Positions 6,275-15,000 of a DNA stretch of 24,660 bases are shown piece after piece. Both the position numbers and the translations under genes were made by a program. The first letter of the stretch is position 1. Each line of letters begins with the position of its first letter. Location of the stretch: contig CAJGDW010000010.1 in the NCBI GenBank assembly GCA_904502115.1, positions 1-24,660 on the forward strand, in the 5' to 3' direction. The notes under the pieces were generated by a model. That model searched no databases. It was not told the origin of the DNA and saw only the letters and a list, made by a program, of their open reading frames with translations. Source of the stretch: Paludibacteraceae bacterium (GTDB lineage: Bacteria > Bacteroidota > Bacteroidia > Bacteroidales > Paludibacteraceae).

Positions 6275-7467
6275 ATAAAGTCTACAAAATAATTCAATTG
6301 ATAGCCCGTCTTTTATTTGGCGCTACGTTTATTTTTTCTGGTTTTGTAAAGGCAATAGACCCGCTCGGTACAGCCTATAAGGTGGCAGATTATTTCGAAG
6401 CTTTTGGTATGCCCATTACAGCAGACTGGATAACTGTATTTTTTGCCTTTTTGCTTATTACGGTTGAATTTTGTATTGGTACCATGATGTTCTTTAATGT
6501 GAAATTAAAGTTAGCATCTATTTTGGGTACTTTATTCATGGTAGTAATGACGCCCTTAACTTTGTACCTAGCTATCGAAAATCCGGTTAAGGATTGTGGT
6601 TGTTTTGGTGATGCTATTGTGTTGACAAATTGGGAAACTTTCTACAAAAATGTAGCACTATGTGTATTGCTTGCTATTATCTTCTTTACACAAAAGTTAA
6701 TCTGTCCTTCGCGCAAGAAAATTAAGTTTTCCTATACAGGAGGAGGTATCTTTTTCTCGAATAAATACGGGCAACCCTGGCTTAGCGAGTGGGGAAGTTG
6801 GGTGTTTATTGGCATCTCTGCTATGATCTCGATAGGTATGTGTACTTATGGATACACCCATTTGCCGTTGATAGATTTTCGTCCATACAAGGTGGGTGCT
6901 AATATTATAGAAGGAATGCAGATTCCCGAAGACGCTGAACATCCTGAGTACGATGTGAAGTTTATTTATGCCAAAGATGGTGTAGAAAAAGAGTTTAATA
7001 TGGAGAATGCTCCTTACGAGGATAGTACATGGGTGTTTGTTGAACAAAAATCGGTGTTGATTAAGGAAGGATATGTACCTCCTATCCACGATTTCTCCAT
7101 TGTAACCGAAGATGGTGATATTACAGATTACGTATTGGAAACTCCTGGTTTTACGTTGTTGGTAATTAGTCCAAAATTGGAAAAAGCAGACGAAGATGCG
7201 GTTGCGGAGGTTAAAGACATAATAACCTCATTAACCGAAAAAGACATTCCATGTTATTGGCTTACCTCTACGTATGCTGAAGATGTAGAAAAATTTAAAG
7301 AAAAGTACCAATTGGGTATTCCTTTTGGTGCAACCGACGAAATTACCTTAAAAACCATTGTTAGAGCTAATCCTGGTTTGGTACTATTGAAAGAAGGAAC
7401 GGTTGTTGCAAAATGGCATCACAACCATTTACCAGAAATTTCAGAGATTTATCAATTTATACATTAA
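6271..7467 (+). CDS. DoxX-type membrane protein with degenerate thioredoxin-like C-terminus (BT_3928 family)
   Basis: This 398-residue protein has an N-terminal DoxX-like region with four hydrophobic segments within about residues 1-145 (starting LIARLLFGATFIFSGFVKAI and including a CGCFGD loop near residue 110), another membrane segment around 170-195 (WVFIGISAMISIGM), then a soluble C-terminal part. The last 120 residues resemble a thioredoxin fold (FTLLVISPKLEKAD, PGLVLLKEGTVVAKW) but have no CxxC at the usual place. DoxX proteins are linked to quinone or redox processes in other organisms; the function here is unknown. It overlaps DUF1599 by four bases and precedes tpiA by 11 bp. Confidence 0.8.
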   Translation: MNKVYKIIQLIARLLFGATFIFSGFVKAIDPLGTAYKVADYFEAFGMPITADWITVFFAFLLITVEFCIGTMMFFNVKLKLASILGTLFMVVMTPLTLYLAIENPVKDCGCFGDAIVLTNWETFYKNVALCVLLAIIFFTQKLICPSRKKIKFSYTGGGIFFSNKYGQPWLSEWGSWVFIGISAMISIGMCTYGYTHLPLIDFRPYKVGANIIEGMQIPEDAEHPEYDVKFIYAKDGVEKEFNMENAPYEDSTWVFVEQKSVLIKEGYVPPIHDFSIVTEDGDITDYVLETPGFTLLVISPKLEKADEDAVAEVKDIITSLTEKDIPCYWLTSTYAEDVEKFKEKYQLGIPFGATDEITLKTIVRANPGLVLLKEGTVVAKWHHNHLPEISEIYQFIH

Positions 7468-7478
7468 ACAAAAACATT

Positions 7479-8234
7479 ATGAGAAAAAACATTGTTGCAG
7501 GTAACTGGAAAATGAACAAAACCTTGCAAGAAGGCGTGGCTTTGGCTAACGATTTGAAAGAACTTTTGGCTGGTCAAACCCCTAACTGCGAAGTAATTAT
7601 TGGTACTCCTTTCATCCACTTGGCTACTGTATCTGAGTTGGTAAAAGACAGCGTTATCAAAGTTTCTGCAGAAAACTGTGCAGATAAAGCTTCTGGTGCT
7701 TACACAGGCGAAGTTTCTGCCGAAATGGTTGCTTCTACTGGTGCAGAATATTGCATCTTAGGTCACTCAGAACGTAGAATGTACTACGGTGAAACCTACG
7801 AAATTTTGAAAGAAAAAACTTTGTTGGCATTGGCTAACAACTTGAAACCAATCTTCTGCATTGGCGAGTTGAAAGAAGAACGCGAAGCTAACAAACAAAA
7901 CGAAGTTGTAAAAGCACAACTAGAAGGCTCTGTATTCAACCTATCTGCCGAAGAATTTGGTAAAGTAGTGTTGGCTTACGAACCTGTATGGGCTATTGGT
8001 ACTGGTTTGACTGCAACTTCAGATCAAGCAGAAGAAATTCATGCTTATATTCGTAGCTTGATTGCTGAAAAATACGGCAACGAAGTAGCAGAAAATACAA
8101 CTATTCTTTACGGTGGTAGCTGCAAAGGTAGCAACGCTAAAGAATTGTTCTCTAAACCAAATGTAGACGGTGGTTTGATTGGTGGTGCATCATTGAAAGC
8201 TGCTGATTTCAAAGAAATCATCGACGCATTTTAA
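7479..8234 (+). CDS. tpiA: Triosephosphate isomerase
   Basis: Cytosolic glycolytic enzyme interconverting dihydroxyacetone phosphate and glyceraldehyde 3-phosphate. The start at 7479 gives MRKNIVAGNWKMNKT and 251 residues, the normal family length; an upstream in-frame ATG at 7413 lies inside the previous gene and is rejected. Catalytic residues are K11 in GNWKMN, H96 in LGHSERR and E168 in AYEPVWAIGTG; the flexible loop and phosphate-binding YGGSCKGSN and GGLIGGASL are intact. Codon use is strongly biased (AAC, TTC, GGT, GAA, TTG) compared with rdgB and pepP, as expected of a highly expressed gene. Confidence 0.97.
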   Translation: MRKNIVAGNWKMNKTLQEGVALANDLKELLAGQTPNCEVIIGTPFIHLATVSELVKDSVIKVSAENCADKASGAYTGEVSAEMVASTGAEYCILGHSERRMYYGETYEILKEKTLLALANNLKPIFCIGELKEEREANKQNEVVKAQLEGSVFNLSAEEFGKVVLAYEPVWAIGTGLTATSDQAEEIHAYIRSLIAEKYGNEVAENTTILYGGSCKGSNAKELFSKPNVDGGLIGGASLKAADFKEIIDAF

Positions 8235-8239
8235 TTTTT

Positions 8240-8821
8240 ATGAAACGTTCTCTCGTTTTTGCTACGGGAAACCAACATAAATTAGAGGAAGTGCAGGGTC
8301 TGTTAGGAAAGGACTTTGCACTTTCTTGTCTAAGAGAGGTTGGTATTACCGAAGAAATCCCAGAAACTGCATTAACCTTACACGAGAATGCTTTGCAAAA
8401 GGCGCAATACGTGTTTGAGAAGTGCGGATGTGCCTGCTTTGCAGACGATACAGGGTTAGAAATTGAAGCGCTTAATGGCGAACCAGGTGTATTTTCTGCT
8501 CGCTATGCAGGTTCACAAAAAGATAGTGTTGCGAATATGCAGTTAGTGATAGAAAAACTGCAGGGCGTAGCAAATAGAAAAGCTCAATTTAGAACTGTTA
8601 TTGCCTATATTGACGCTGCTGGCAACGAAACACTTTTTGAAGGAAAAGTAGAAGGTAAGATTATCGATACACCCACTGGAGTACAGGGTTTTGGTTACGA
8701 TCCTATCTTTGTTCCTGACGGATACGTTAAAACTTTTGCAGAGTTACCTATGGAGGTAAAAAACAGCATGAGTCATCGTGGTAGAGCCATACAAAAGTTA
8801 GTAGACTTTCTCAATACATGA
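8240..8821 (+). CDS. rdgB: XTP/dITP diphosphatase (RdgB/HAM1 family)
   Basis: This 193-residue protein hydrolyses non-canonical purine nucleoside triphosphates (XTP, dITP) to monophosphates, cleaning the nucleotide pool. Visible signatures are the N-terminal FATGNQHKLEEV nucleotide-binding motif, the metal-binding FADDTGLEIEALNGEPGVFS with D69 and D70, SARYAG, and the C-terminal GFGYDPIF and SHRGRA motifs. The length is normal. It starts 5 bp after tpiA and its stop overlaps the start of porZ (ATGA at 8818-8821). Confidence 0.95.
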   Translation: MKRSLVFATGNQHKLEEVQGLLGKDFALSCLREVGITEEIPETALTLHENALQKAQYVFEKCGCACFADDTGLEIEALNGEPGVFSARYAGSQKDSVANMQLVIEKLQGVANRKAQFRTVIAYIDAAGNETLFEGKVEGKIIDTPTGVQGFGYDPIFVPDGYVKTFAELPMEVKNSMSHRGRAIQKLVDFLNT

Positions 8822-11136
8822 AAAAACTAATTCTTTTTTTAGCAGGATGCTTGGTAACGCTATCGGTTGCTGCATATACTCAGATGGGGCAATGGTATGC
8901 GCATTTGTCGTATAACAATACTACAAAAGTAGTGGTTACGCCCAATAAAGTGTTTGCCATTGCCGATGGCCATGTCTACTCTATGCAAAAACAAAGCAAA
9001 GCGGTAGAGACATATACCAAAATAGATGGTTGGAGCGAAAATAATGTGGCCGACTTGGCCTATAACACGCATGCCGAGGTGTTGGTATGTGCCTACAGCA
9101 ATGCTAATATAGACCTCATATCGCTCGATGGTTCTGTATATAATATTCCCGATTTGTTGCAAAAAAACTGGTCGGTCGATAAAACTATCTACCAAATTTA
9201 TAACGAAGGCAAATACGCTTATTTAGCCTGCGGTTTTGGAGTGTTGGTATTAGATCTGGAAAAGAAGGAAATTAAAGATACCTATATTATAGGACCCGAT
9301 GCACAAAAGGTACCCGTTTATGGTTTTACAGCAGATGATAGTTACTTTTACGCCTTATCTACTGAAGTAATATATCGTGCGCAGAAATCTACCCCTAACT
9401 TGCTAGATTACAATGCGTGGCAAGAGGGCCCTATCGCATTGCCTTTAGGCGGTGCTTTTAAGGGGCTGTATAATACTGAAAGCGGTCTGCTGAGTGTACA
9501 AGAGAAAACAAATGTTTTGCATTATAATCAAACAAACTGGGTATCATTGTACGAAGGACAAGCCGATAGAACCAGTGTGAATGTAGTCGATTCTACTGTG
9601 TTAATAAGTGCGGGTATTCAAGGAGTTGCTGTGTATGACAGTTGGATGAAATACGTTAGGTCGTATGATGTTACAGCTTTGCATGCTGCATTTGATAACA
9701 ATAACTTGTGGTATGCCTATACCGATTATGGTTTGGCATGCATGGATACGGTTACCAACGAGATGATTGTGAGGAGACCTTCTTACTTGCGCTCTAGCAC
9801 CATGAAAGAACTAACCATAGAGCAGGGGCGTCTAATGGTAGCCCCTGGTGGTTATTGGATAGACCGTTTTGGCAATCCTTGTATTATTTCTAGGTACGAA
9901 GGAAATAATTGGCATACCTATTCTTCGTACACTCTTCAGGCTGATAAATGGGTAGAAAACCTTCGCGACGTAACGTCTATTGCCATCGATCCTACTAATT
10001 TGGAGCATTTTTACTTTACTTCTTTTGGAGAAGGTTTGTTTGAGGTAACCGATGGGGTAATTACCCAAATGTACAATGAAACCAATACCAATGGTTGGCT
10101 TACCTCTGCCATTACGGGCGACGATCATTATGTGCGTCTTGACGGTTTAGCATACGATAAGAAAGGTAACTTGTGGTTCTTGAACTCCTATTCGAGTGTC
10201 AATGTGTTAACCCCACAAGGAGAGAAATTTAAATTGCCCTACGAGCCGCTAAAAGGTTGTCCAACCTTACGCCGCATGCTGATTACCAATAAGCACAAAT
10301 GGTGCGTCGATTTGCGTTATAAACCCGGTGTATTTGTTTTCTCAGACAAAGGAACATTTGACGATATGACGGACGATGATTATCGTTTCTTTGGTTCTGG
10401 TTCGTTGGTCGATAAAGACGGAACTATTTTATATCCTACCTACGTGTACGATATAGACGAAGATACCGATGGAAATATTTGGGTGGGAACTGATATTGGT
10501 CCTATTGTGTTTTCTAACGTAAGCAAGGTGTTTGATGCTAATTATCGTTGTACACGTATAAAAATTGCCCGTGAAGATGGTAGTGGTTTGGCCGATTATC
10601 TGTTAGATGGTGTGGCCATTATGTCGGTAGAAGTGGATGCTGGTAACAGAAAATGGTTAGGAACAGCCAATGCAGGCGTTTATTTGCTATCGGCCGATGG
10701 AAAAGAAACGCTGTTGCATTTCAATACAGAGAATAGTCCTTTGTCGTCTAACGAAGTGTTGGATATAGAAATTAACGAACGTACAGGCGAGGTATACTTT
10801 GTAACCCCAGATGGCTTGTTTGCCTATCGAAACGATGCCATGGAGTCTATGACAGAGGCAACACAAGAAACCATTTATGCGTTCCCTAATCCTGTACGTC
10901 CAGAATACGGCGGTTACATTACCGTTGCAGGATTGGAACAAGATTCTAAAGTTTGGATAACAGATGCTTCTGCTAATGTGGTGTTTGAGGGACAATCCAA
11001 CGGTGGGTCCATTGCTTGGGACGGACGAAACAAGTCAGGGCAAATGGTAACAGGTGGTGTTTATTTTGTGTTGGTATCGAATGCTAATTCAACTGATCAT
11101 CGCAGTGTTGCTACTAAGATTCTAATTGTACGATAA
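8818..11136 (+). CDS. porZ: PorZ-like type IX secretion system protein (beta-propeller)
   Basis: This 772-residue protein matches PorZ of Porphyromonas gingivalis (about 776 residues) in length, N-terminal pattern (MGQWYAHLSYNN, ADGHVYSMQK, YTKIDGWSENNVADLAYN) and architecture: two beta-propeller regions (about 25-330 and 330-680) and a C-terminal Ig-like domain (YAFPNPVRPEYGG then SIAWDGRNKSGQMVTGGVYFV). In P. gingivalis PorZ is part of the surface attachment complex with PorU and helps deliver anionic LPS to T9SS cargo. The N-terminus is a likely signal peptide (MKKLILFLAGCLVTLSVAA); LAGC resembles a lipobox but lies too early in the hydrophobic run. No other T9SS gene is in the window. It is the last gene of its unit. 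Confidence 0.8.
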   Translation: MKKLILFLAGCLVTLSVAAYTQMGQWYAHLSYNNTTKVVVTPNKVFAIADGHVYSMQKQSKAVETYTKIDGWSENNVADLAYNTHAEVLVCAYSNANIDLISLDGSVYNIPDLLQKNWSVDKTIYQIYNEGKYAYLACGFGVLVLDLEKKEIKDTYIIGPDAQKVPVYGFTADDSYFYALSTEVIYRAQKSTPNLLDYNAWQEGPIALPLGGAFKGLYNTESGLLSVQEKTNVLHYNQTNWVSLYEGQADRTSVNVVDSTVLISAGIQGVAVYDSWMKYVRSYDVTALHAAFDNNNLWYAYTDYGLACMDTVTNEMIVRRPSYLRSSTMKELTIEQGRLMVAPGGYWIDRFGNPCIISRYEGNNWHTYSSYTLQADKWVENLRDVTSIAIDPTNLEHFYFTSFGEGLFEVTDGVITQMYNETNTNGWLTSAITGDDHYVRLDGLAYDKKGNLWFLNSYSSVNVLTPQGEKFKLPYEPLKGCPTLRRMLITNKHKWCVDLRYKPGVFVFSDKGTFDDMTDDDYRFFGSGSLVDKDGTILYPTYVYDIDEDTDGNIWVGTDIGPIVFSNVSKVFDANYRCTRIKIAREDGSGLADYLLDGVAIMSVEVDAGNRKWLGTANAGVYLLSADGKETLLHFNTENSPLSSNEVLDIEINERTGEVYFVTPDGLFAYRNDAMESMTEATQETIYAFPNPVRPEYGGYITVAGLEQDSKVWITDASANVVFEGQSNGGSIAWDGRNKSGQMVTGGVYFVLVSNANSTDHRSVATKILIVR

Positions 11137-11152
11137 TCCTTTTACGATGGAT

Positions 11153-11189
11153 AAAAAAATAGGTTAATCTAGGATTAACCTATTTTTTT
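11153..11189. terminator. Bidirectional terminator between porZ and the GH13 operon
   Basis: A perfect 17-bp inverted repeat (11153-11169 and 11173-11189) with a 3-base TAG loop. Each strand has AGGTTAATC in the stem and a run of seven T at the 3' side, so it can stop transcription from both converging units. Confidence 0.95.
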
Positions 11190-11204
11190 GTTGTGATATG
11201 TTGG

Positions 11205-13592
11205 TTATTTTTCTACCAATACTTCTACGCCATTCTTTTTAACGTTGATTTTTAGCACATCGTTGTTAAGGCTAAATTTACTGTTAAAGGTGGTATTGTA
11301 TTTTTTACCAGCAAACATGCTAGGCAATTGAACCGTGATTTCTTTGTCTTCGGTATTACGGTTAAATACTACCAATACGGTTTTGCCAAAGTAGCTACGA
11401 GCATACACCCATACATTCTTTTCTAGGTATAACTCAATAAAGTCACCGTAGATAAGAGGTAGTTGGTTTTTACGCAATTGACCCAATTTAGCAACCGCAT
11501 CGCGTGTTTCTTGTTCGCGTGCAACCAATTGATCGTCAAAACGCATCATTCTACGACAGTCAGGGTCGTTACCACCAGGCATACCAAATTCGTCGCCATA
11601 ATAAACCACAGGGATACCAGGAATGGTCATATTAAAGGCATTTAATTGGATAAGCTTGTCGTAAGCGGTGCTATCATCTACACCAATTTGACGGGTCCAG
11701 CCTGCCAATTTAGAATCTTCGCCGTATTTAAGCGAACCAGATGCGTAAGAAATAAAGCGACCACGGTCGTGGTTGCCAGAAATATAACCCATTAAGTTGT
11801 GGCAACCATAAACACGTAAACTGGTGTTCAAGGTGTTGCTAACACGGTGGAAATCCTCTGAGTTCAAAGCAAATACAGAAGAAGCATCGTCCGATACGTT
11901 AAAGTCAAACTGACCGGTAAGCATACCCGAGTTTACGTAGCTGCTAATCAATTGTGGGCTACCGTACGATTCACCTACTTGGTAGAAAGGTTTACCCGAT
12001 GGGATTTCTACGCGTTCTTTGATTTTTTTGGTAAGTGTACGCCAGAATGTTTCGGGAACGTGTTTGCAAGCATCGTGTCTGAAACCGTCCAAACCAAAGT
12101 TTTGAATCCAGTACAAAGCAGAGTCGGTCATGGTTTCTACAATTTCGGTACGGCCATAATCGATGGTAGGAATGAATTCGTCGAACCAGGTAGTAAGACG
12201 GTGTTCGTTCCACATAGCAATGTTTTTGGTGCCATCAGGCAACAAAAGTGGAGTACAAATGGTTGGGTCGTTTTTGAACATGGGGTGTTCTTGGTGAACG
12301 TGGTTAGCCACATAGTCCAAAATAACGTTTAGTCCGTGTTCGTGTGCGGTTTTTACCAATTCTTTCAACTCATCTTCGGTACCAAAACGGAAATCAACTT
12401 TGGTAGACGAAATAGGCCAATAACCATGGTAACCCGAGAATTTGGTACGTGGGTTAGGTTGTTCACCGTATGGTTCCATAGGGTTTTGAACCACAGGAGT
12501 CATCCAAATGGTAGTGAATCCCATTTTGTTAAAGTAACCGTCTTTGATTTTTTGGGTGATACCAGCCAGGTCGCCACCGTGGTAGTCTGCTTGAGGCAAT
12601 ACGTCAGGACGGTTCATAGGATGATTGTTGCTGCTATCACCGTCAACAAAACGGTCTACCATCAACGAATACAAAATCTCTCCGTGTTTGTCAAAACGAT
12701 TTACTTGTTTGATATTGGCAATAACATTGCCTTTGTCAAGTGGAACCAAAATGTCGTTCGATATACCAAATTTATTTGCGCTATAAACGCGGAAGTAGGA
12801 ACGATCTACTTGATATGCTTCTTTTGGTATTGTGACAATAATTTTATCGTCTTTTACAACGTAAAAGTTGCTTGGAAGCAAGTAGTTTTGCCAGTAGATG
12901 TACAATTGTTCAGGATCGTTCATGAATGAAATGGTAAATGTTTTCTTATCGAACGATTCTGTAAGTAGGATAGGGGCTTTGTGTTGGGTTCCTGGAATAT
13001 GAAGAACCGAGTTGAACTTGCCCGAATTGTTGTCTACTTTTTCAGGATTGGTTTCGTCGTGATTCCAATCACCATCGCGTACCAATTGGTATAGGTATGT
13101 ACCAGGGCTAACGTTGATGGTTACTTCGTAAATGCTATCGGCATTTAGGGTTAAATCTGGGTGGAAGCTAGGTACCCAATCGTTCATTTGCCCTGCCAAT
13201 TGTACTTTGTTCCAACGTTTTCCGTTGGGGTTGTATTGGAAGGTGTAGTCAATTTTGTCTGAACGTTTCAACAATACGCCGTATGGGACGCCCTCTGCCC
13301 AAATGGTTAGATTAGATAAGGGACGCATAAACAGCATGTTGAGGGTTACTTTGCTTTTGTCTTTTGATAATGTAACCTCAATTCCCTTTTGGTCGCAAGT
13401 AACAGAATCAACCTTAGAAGGATCAATAATGAAGTCTTGGGTATTGAATTCGTTGTGACCTTTAATTAGGGTAATGTTTGAATTTAACCCATACGACAAA
13501 TTGCTTGTAGTAGGAAGGCCCAAGGTTTTATTGCTACATGCCGAAGCAATAACCCCCAGACAAAGACCAAATAATAATGTGATTTTTCTCAT
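11205..13592 (-). CDS. GH13 alpha-amylase family lipoprotein with N-terminal carbohydrate-binding-like domain
   Basis: This 795-residue enzyme is predicted to cleave alpha-1,4 (or alpha-1,6) glucan bonds. A lipoprotein signal ends at IASAC (C19), followed by SNKT with no acidic cluster, so periplasm-facing anchoring is more likely than surface display. An E-set-like region is followed by an AMPK/CBM48-like domain (about 115-200: WNKVQLAGQMNDW, SPGTYLYQLVRDG), then the catalytic barrel from about 300. GH13 motifs: DYVANH (426-431), GFRHDACKH with nucleophile D507, GESYG with acid/base E541, SGNHDR with D609. A C-terminal beta domain closes it. It lies 15 bp behind the MFS gene. The exact specificity (amylase, neopullulanase or maltogenic) cannot be read from sequence. 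Confidence 0.88.
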   Translation of the reverse strand: MRKITLLFGLCLGVIASACSNKTLGLPTTSNLSYGLNSNITLIKGHNEFNTQDFIIDPSKVDSVTCDQKGIEVTLSKDKSKVTLNMLFMRPLSNLTIWAEGVPYGVLLKRSDKIDYTFQYNPNGKRWNKVQLAGQMNDWVPSFHPDLTLNADSIYEVTINVSPGTYLYQLVRDGDWNHDETNPEKVDNNSGKFNSVLHIPGTQHKAPILLTESFDKKTFTISFMNDPEQLYIYWQNYLLPSNFYVVKDDKIIVTIPKEAYQVDRSYFRVYSANKFGISNDILVPLDKGNVIANIKQVNRFDKHGEILYSLMVDRFVDGDSSNNHPMNRPDVLPQADYHGGDLAGITQKIKDGYFNKMGFTTIWMTPVVQNPMEPYGEQPNPRTKFSGYHGYWPISSTKVDFRFGTEDELKELVKTAHEHGLNVILDYVANHVHQEHPMFKNDPTICTPLLLPDGTKNIAMWNEHRLTTWFDEFIPTIDYGRTEIVETMTDSALYWIQNFGLDGFRHDACKHVPETFWRTLTKKIKERVEIPSGKPFYQVGESYGSPQLISSYVNSGMLTGQFDFNVSDDASSVFALNSEDFHRVSNTLNTSLRVYGCHNLMGYISGNHDRGRFISYASGSLKYGEDSKLAGWTRQIGVDDSTAYDKLIQLNAFNMTIPGIPVVYYGDEFGMPGGNDPDCRRMMRFDDQLVAREQETRDAVAKLGQLRKNQLPLIYGDFIELYLEKNVWVYARSYFGKTVLVVFNRNTEDKEITVQLPSMFAGKKYNTTFNSKFSLNNDVLKINVKKNGVEVLVEK

Positions 13593-13607
13593 AGTATTTT
13601 GATTGTA

Positions 13608-14948
13608 TTAATGTTTTTCTTTAATAAAGACGACACTAACTGCACCTAATAGCAAAAGGATTCCTGCTACACATAACATGCCAGAAGGTGTTATGCCAAG
13701 GCTAATGAATCCAGAACCTAAAACAGAAGCTACAATTTGAGGCAAGCAAATGGTTCCGTTAAATAAACCAAGGTAGTATCCCATGCTTTTGCTACCTTGC
13801 AATGCATTGGTTAAGATAGTAAATGGGATGGCTAACATGGCAGCCCATGCAGCACCAATAAGCGCAAATGCAATTAGGATGATGTATTGGTTTTGGATAA
13901 AGGCAGCAGCAACAAATCCTATAGCTCCAACTGCAATTGAAATGGCATAAACGCCTTTCATGCCGAATAATTTTTTAAATAGTGGAATTAACGATGCCCA
14001 TATCATAGAACCTACAGCTTGTGCTGCGAAGCAAACACCTACCCAGTTGCCTGCTGCTTGATAGGCAGCCGATTTGGTTCCAGCAGCTTCTATCCAACCA
14101 AAACATTGAGCAGCAATAGCATTATTGGTGTAAGACCACATAAATAAGAAGGCTGCCCAGCAGAAAAATTGTACTAAACCGATGGTCCAAAAAACAGAGG
14201 GTGCTTTTTTTAGCAAATCAATAAAACCAACATTTTCTTCTTGGTCATCTTTGCAGTTGTCAATACCATGGAATTTTGCATATTCTTCAGGGTTCAATTC
14301 TTTTACGGTAAAGAAGGTGTACAATACACATAAAATAAGAATGATAGCTCCTGCGTAGAAACTCCATTTAACTGAATCGGGAATGATGCCATCAGGAGCT
14401 TCGTTTGCAATGCCAATCCAAGTAAATATAATAGGGAAGAGGAATCCTACGAAATTACCAGCATTGCATAGGAATGACTGGATAGAGTAGGCAAGGCCTT
14501 TTTGTTCTTCGTTTACCATGTCACCCACCATCATTTTAAAGGGTTGCATGGCAATGTTAATAGAGGTGTCCAAGAACATCAACGAGAACAAACCAAACCA
14601 CATGGCAGCATTTAATCCTAAAAAGAGCGATTGTGTAAAGGTAAAGTTGCCAGCATTGGGTAGCATTGCCATTACCAATACAGCAATGATAGCACCTACC
14701 AACAAATAAGGTTTACGTCTACCTAAGCTGCACCATGTTTTATCAGAATATTTACCAACAAGAGGTTGTACTAGCATACCCATTAGTGGAGGCAAAATCC
14801 AGAAAAACGATAACTGATGTGGGTCTGCCCCTAGTGTGGCAAAAATACGGCTAATGTTGGCGCTTTGCAAAGCGTATGCAATTTGCACGCCAAAAAAACC
14901 AAAGCTTAAATTGAAAAGCTTTCCGAATGATAAATTCGTGTTGTTCAT
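13608..14948 (-). CDS. MFS sugar transporter, SLC45/GPH-like
   Basis: This 446-residue protein has about 12 hydrophobic segments with no signal peptide. The loop DKTWCSLGRRKPYLLVG after the second segment is the charged MFS signature in the form seen in SLC45 and related sucrose/maltose proton symporters; DTSINIAMQPFKMMVGDMV after the fourth segment also fits. It most likely takes maltose or maltodextrins from the periplasm into the cytoplasm. Being between two GH13 genes in a starch operon supports that substrate, which is an inference. Gaps: 52 bp after the upstream GH13 gene and 15 bp before the downstream one. Confidence 0.87.
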   Translation of the reverse strand: MNNTNLSFGKLFNLSFGFFGVQIAYALQSANISRIFATLGADPHQLSFFWILPPLMGMLVQPLVGKYSDKTWCSLGRRKPYLLVGAIIAVLVMAMLPNAGNFTFTQSLFLGLNAAMWFGLFSLMFLDTSINIAMQPFKMMVGDMVNEEQKGLAYSIQSFLCNAGNFVGFLFPIIFTWIGIANEAPDGIIPDSVKWSFYAGAIILILCVLYTFFTVKELNPEEYAKFHGIDNCKDDQEENVGFIDLLKKAPSVFWTIGLVQFFCWAAFLFMWSYTNNAIAAQCFGWIEAAGTKSAAYQAAGNWVGVCFAAQAVGSMIWASLIPLFKKLFGMKGVYAISIAVGAIGFVAAAFIQNQYIILIAFALIGAAWAAMLAIPFTILTNALQGSKSMGYYLGLFNGTICLPQIVASVLGSGFISLGITPSGMLCVAGILLLLGAVSVVFIKEKH

Positions 14949-15000
14949 AATTAAAATATTTAGTTATAGTTTAAGGGTTTAGGCTTAGGTTTGGTTGGTG

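Noticed and set aside
7413..7478. Longer start of tpiA
   Set aside because: It overlaps the previous gene by 55 bases and adds 22 residues not found in triosephosphate isomerases; the ATG at 7479 gives the canonical N-terminus.
8839..8850. LAGC lipobox in the PorZ-like protein
   Set aside because: It sits after only about seven residues of hydrophobic sequence, and a further hydrophobic stretch ending SVAA follows, so ordinary signal peptidase cleavage is more likely.
11952..12929. Two long plus-strand open frames (126 and 197 residues) opposite the GH13 lipoprotein gene
   Set aside because: The opposite strand has full GH13 catalytic motifs. These frames are Phe/Val-rich shadows without start signals or recognisable domains.
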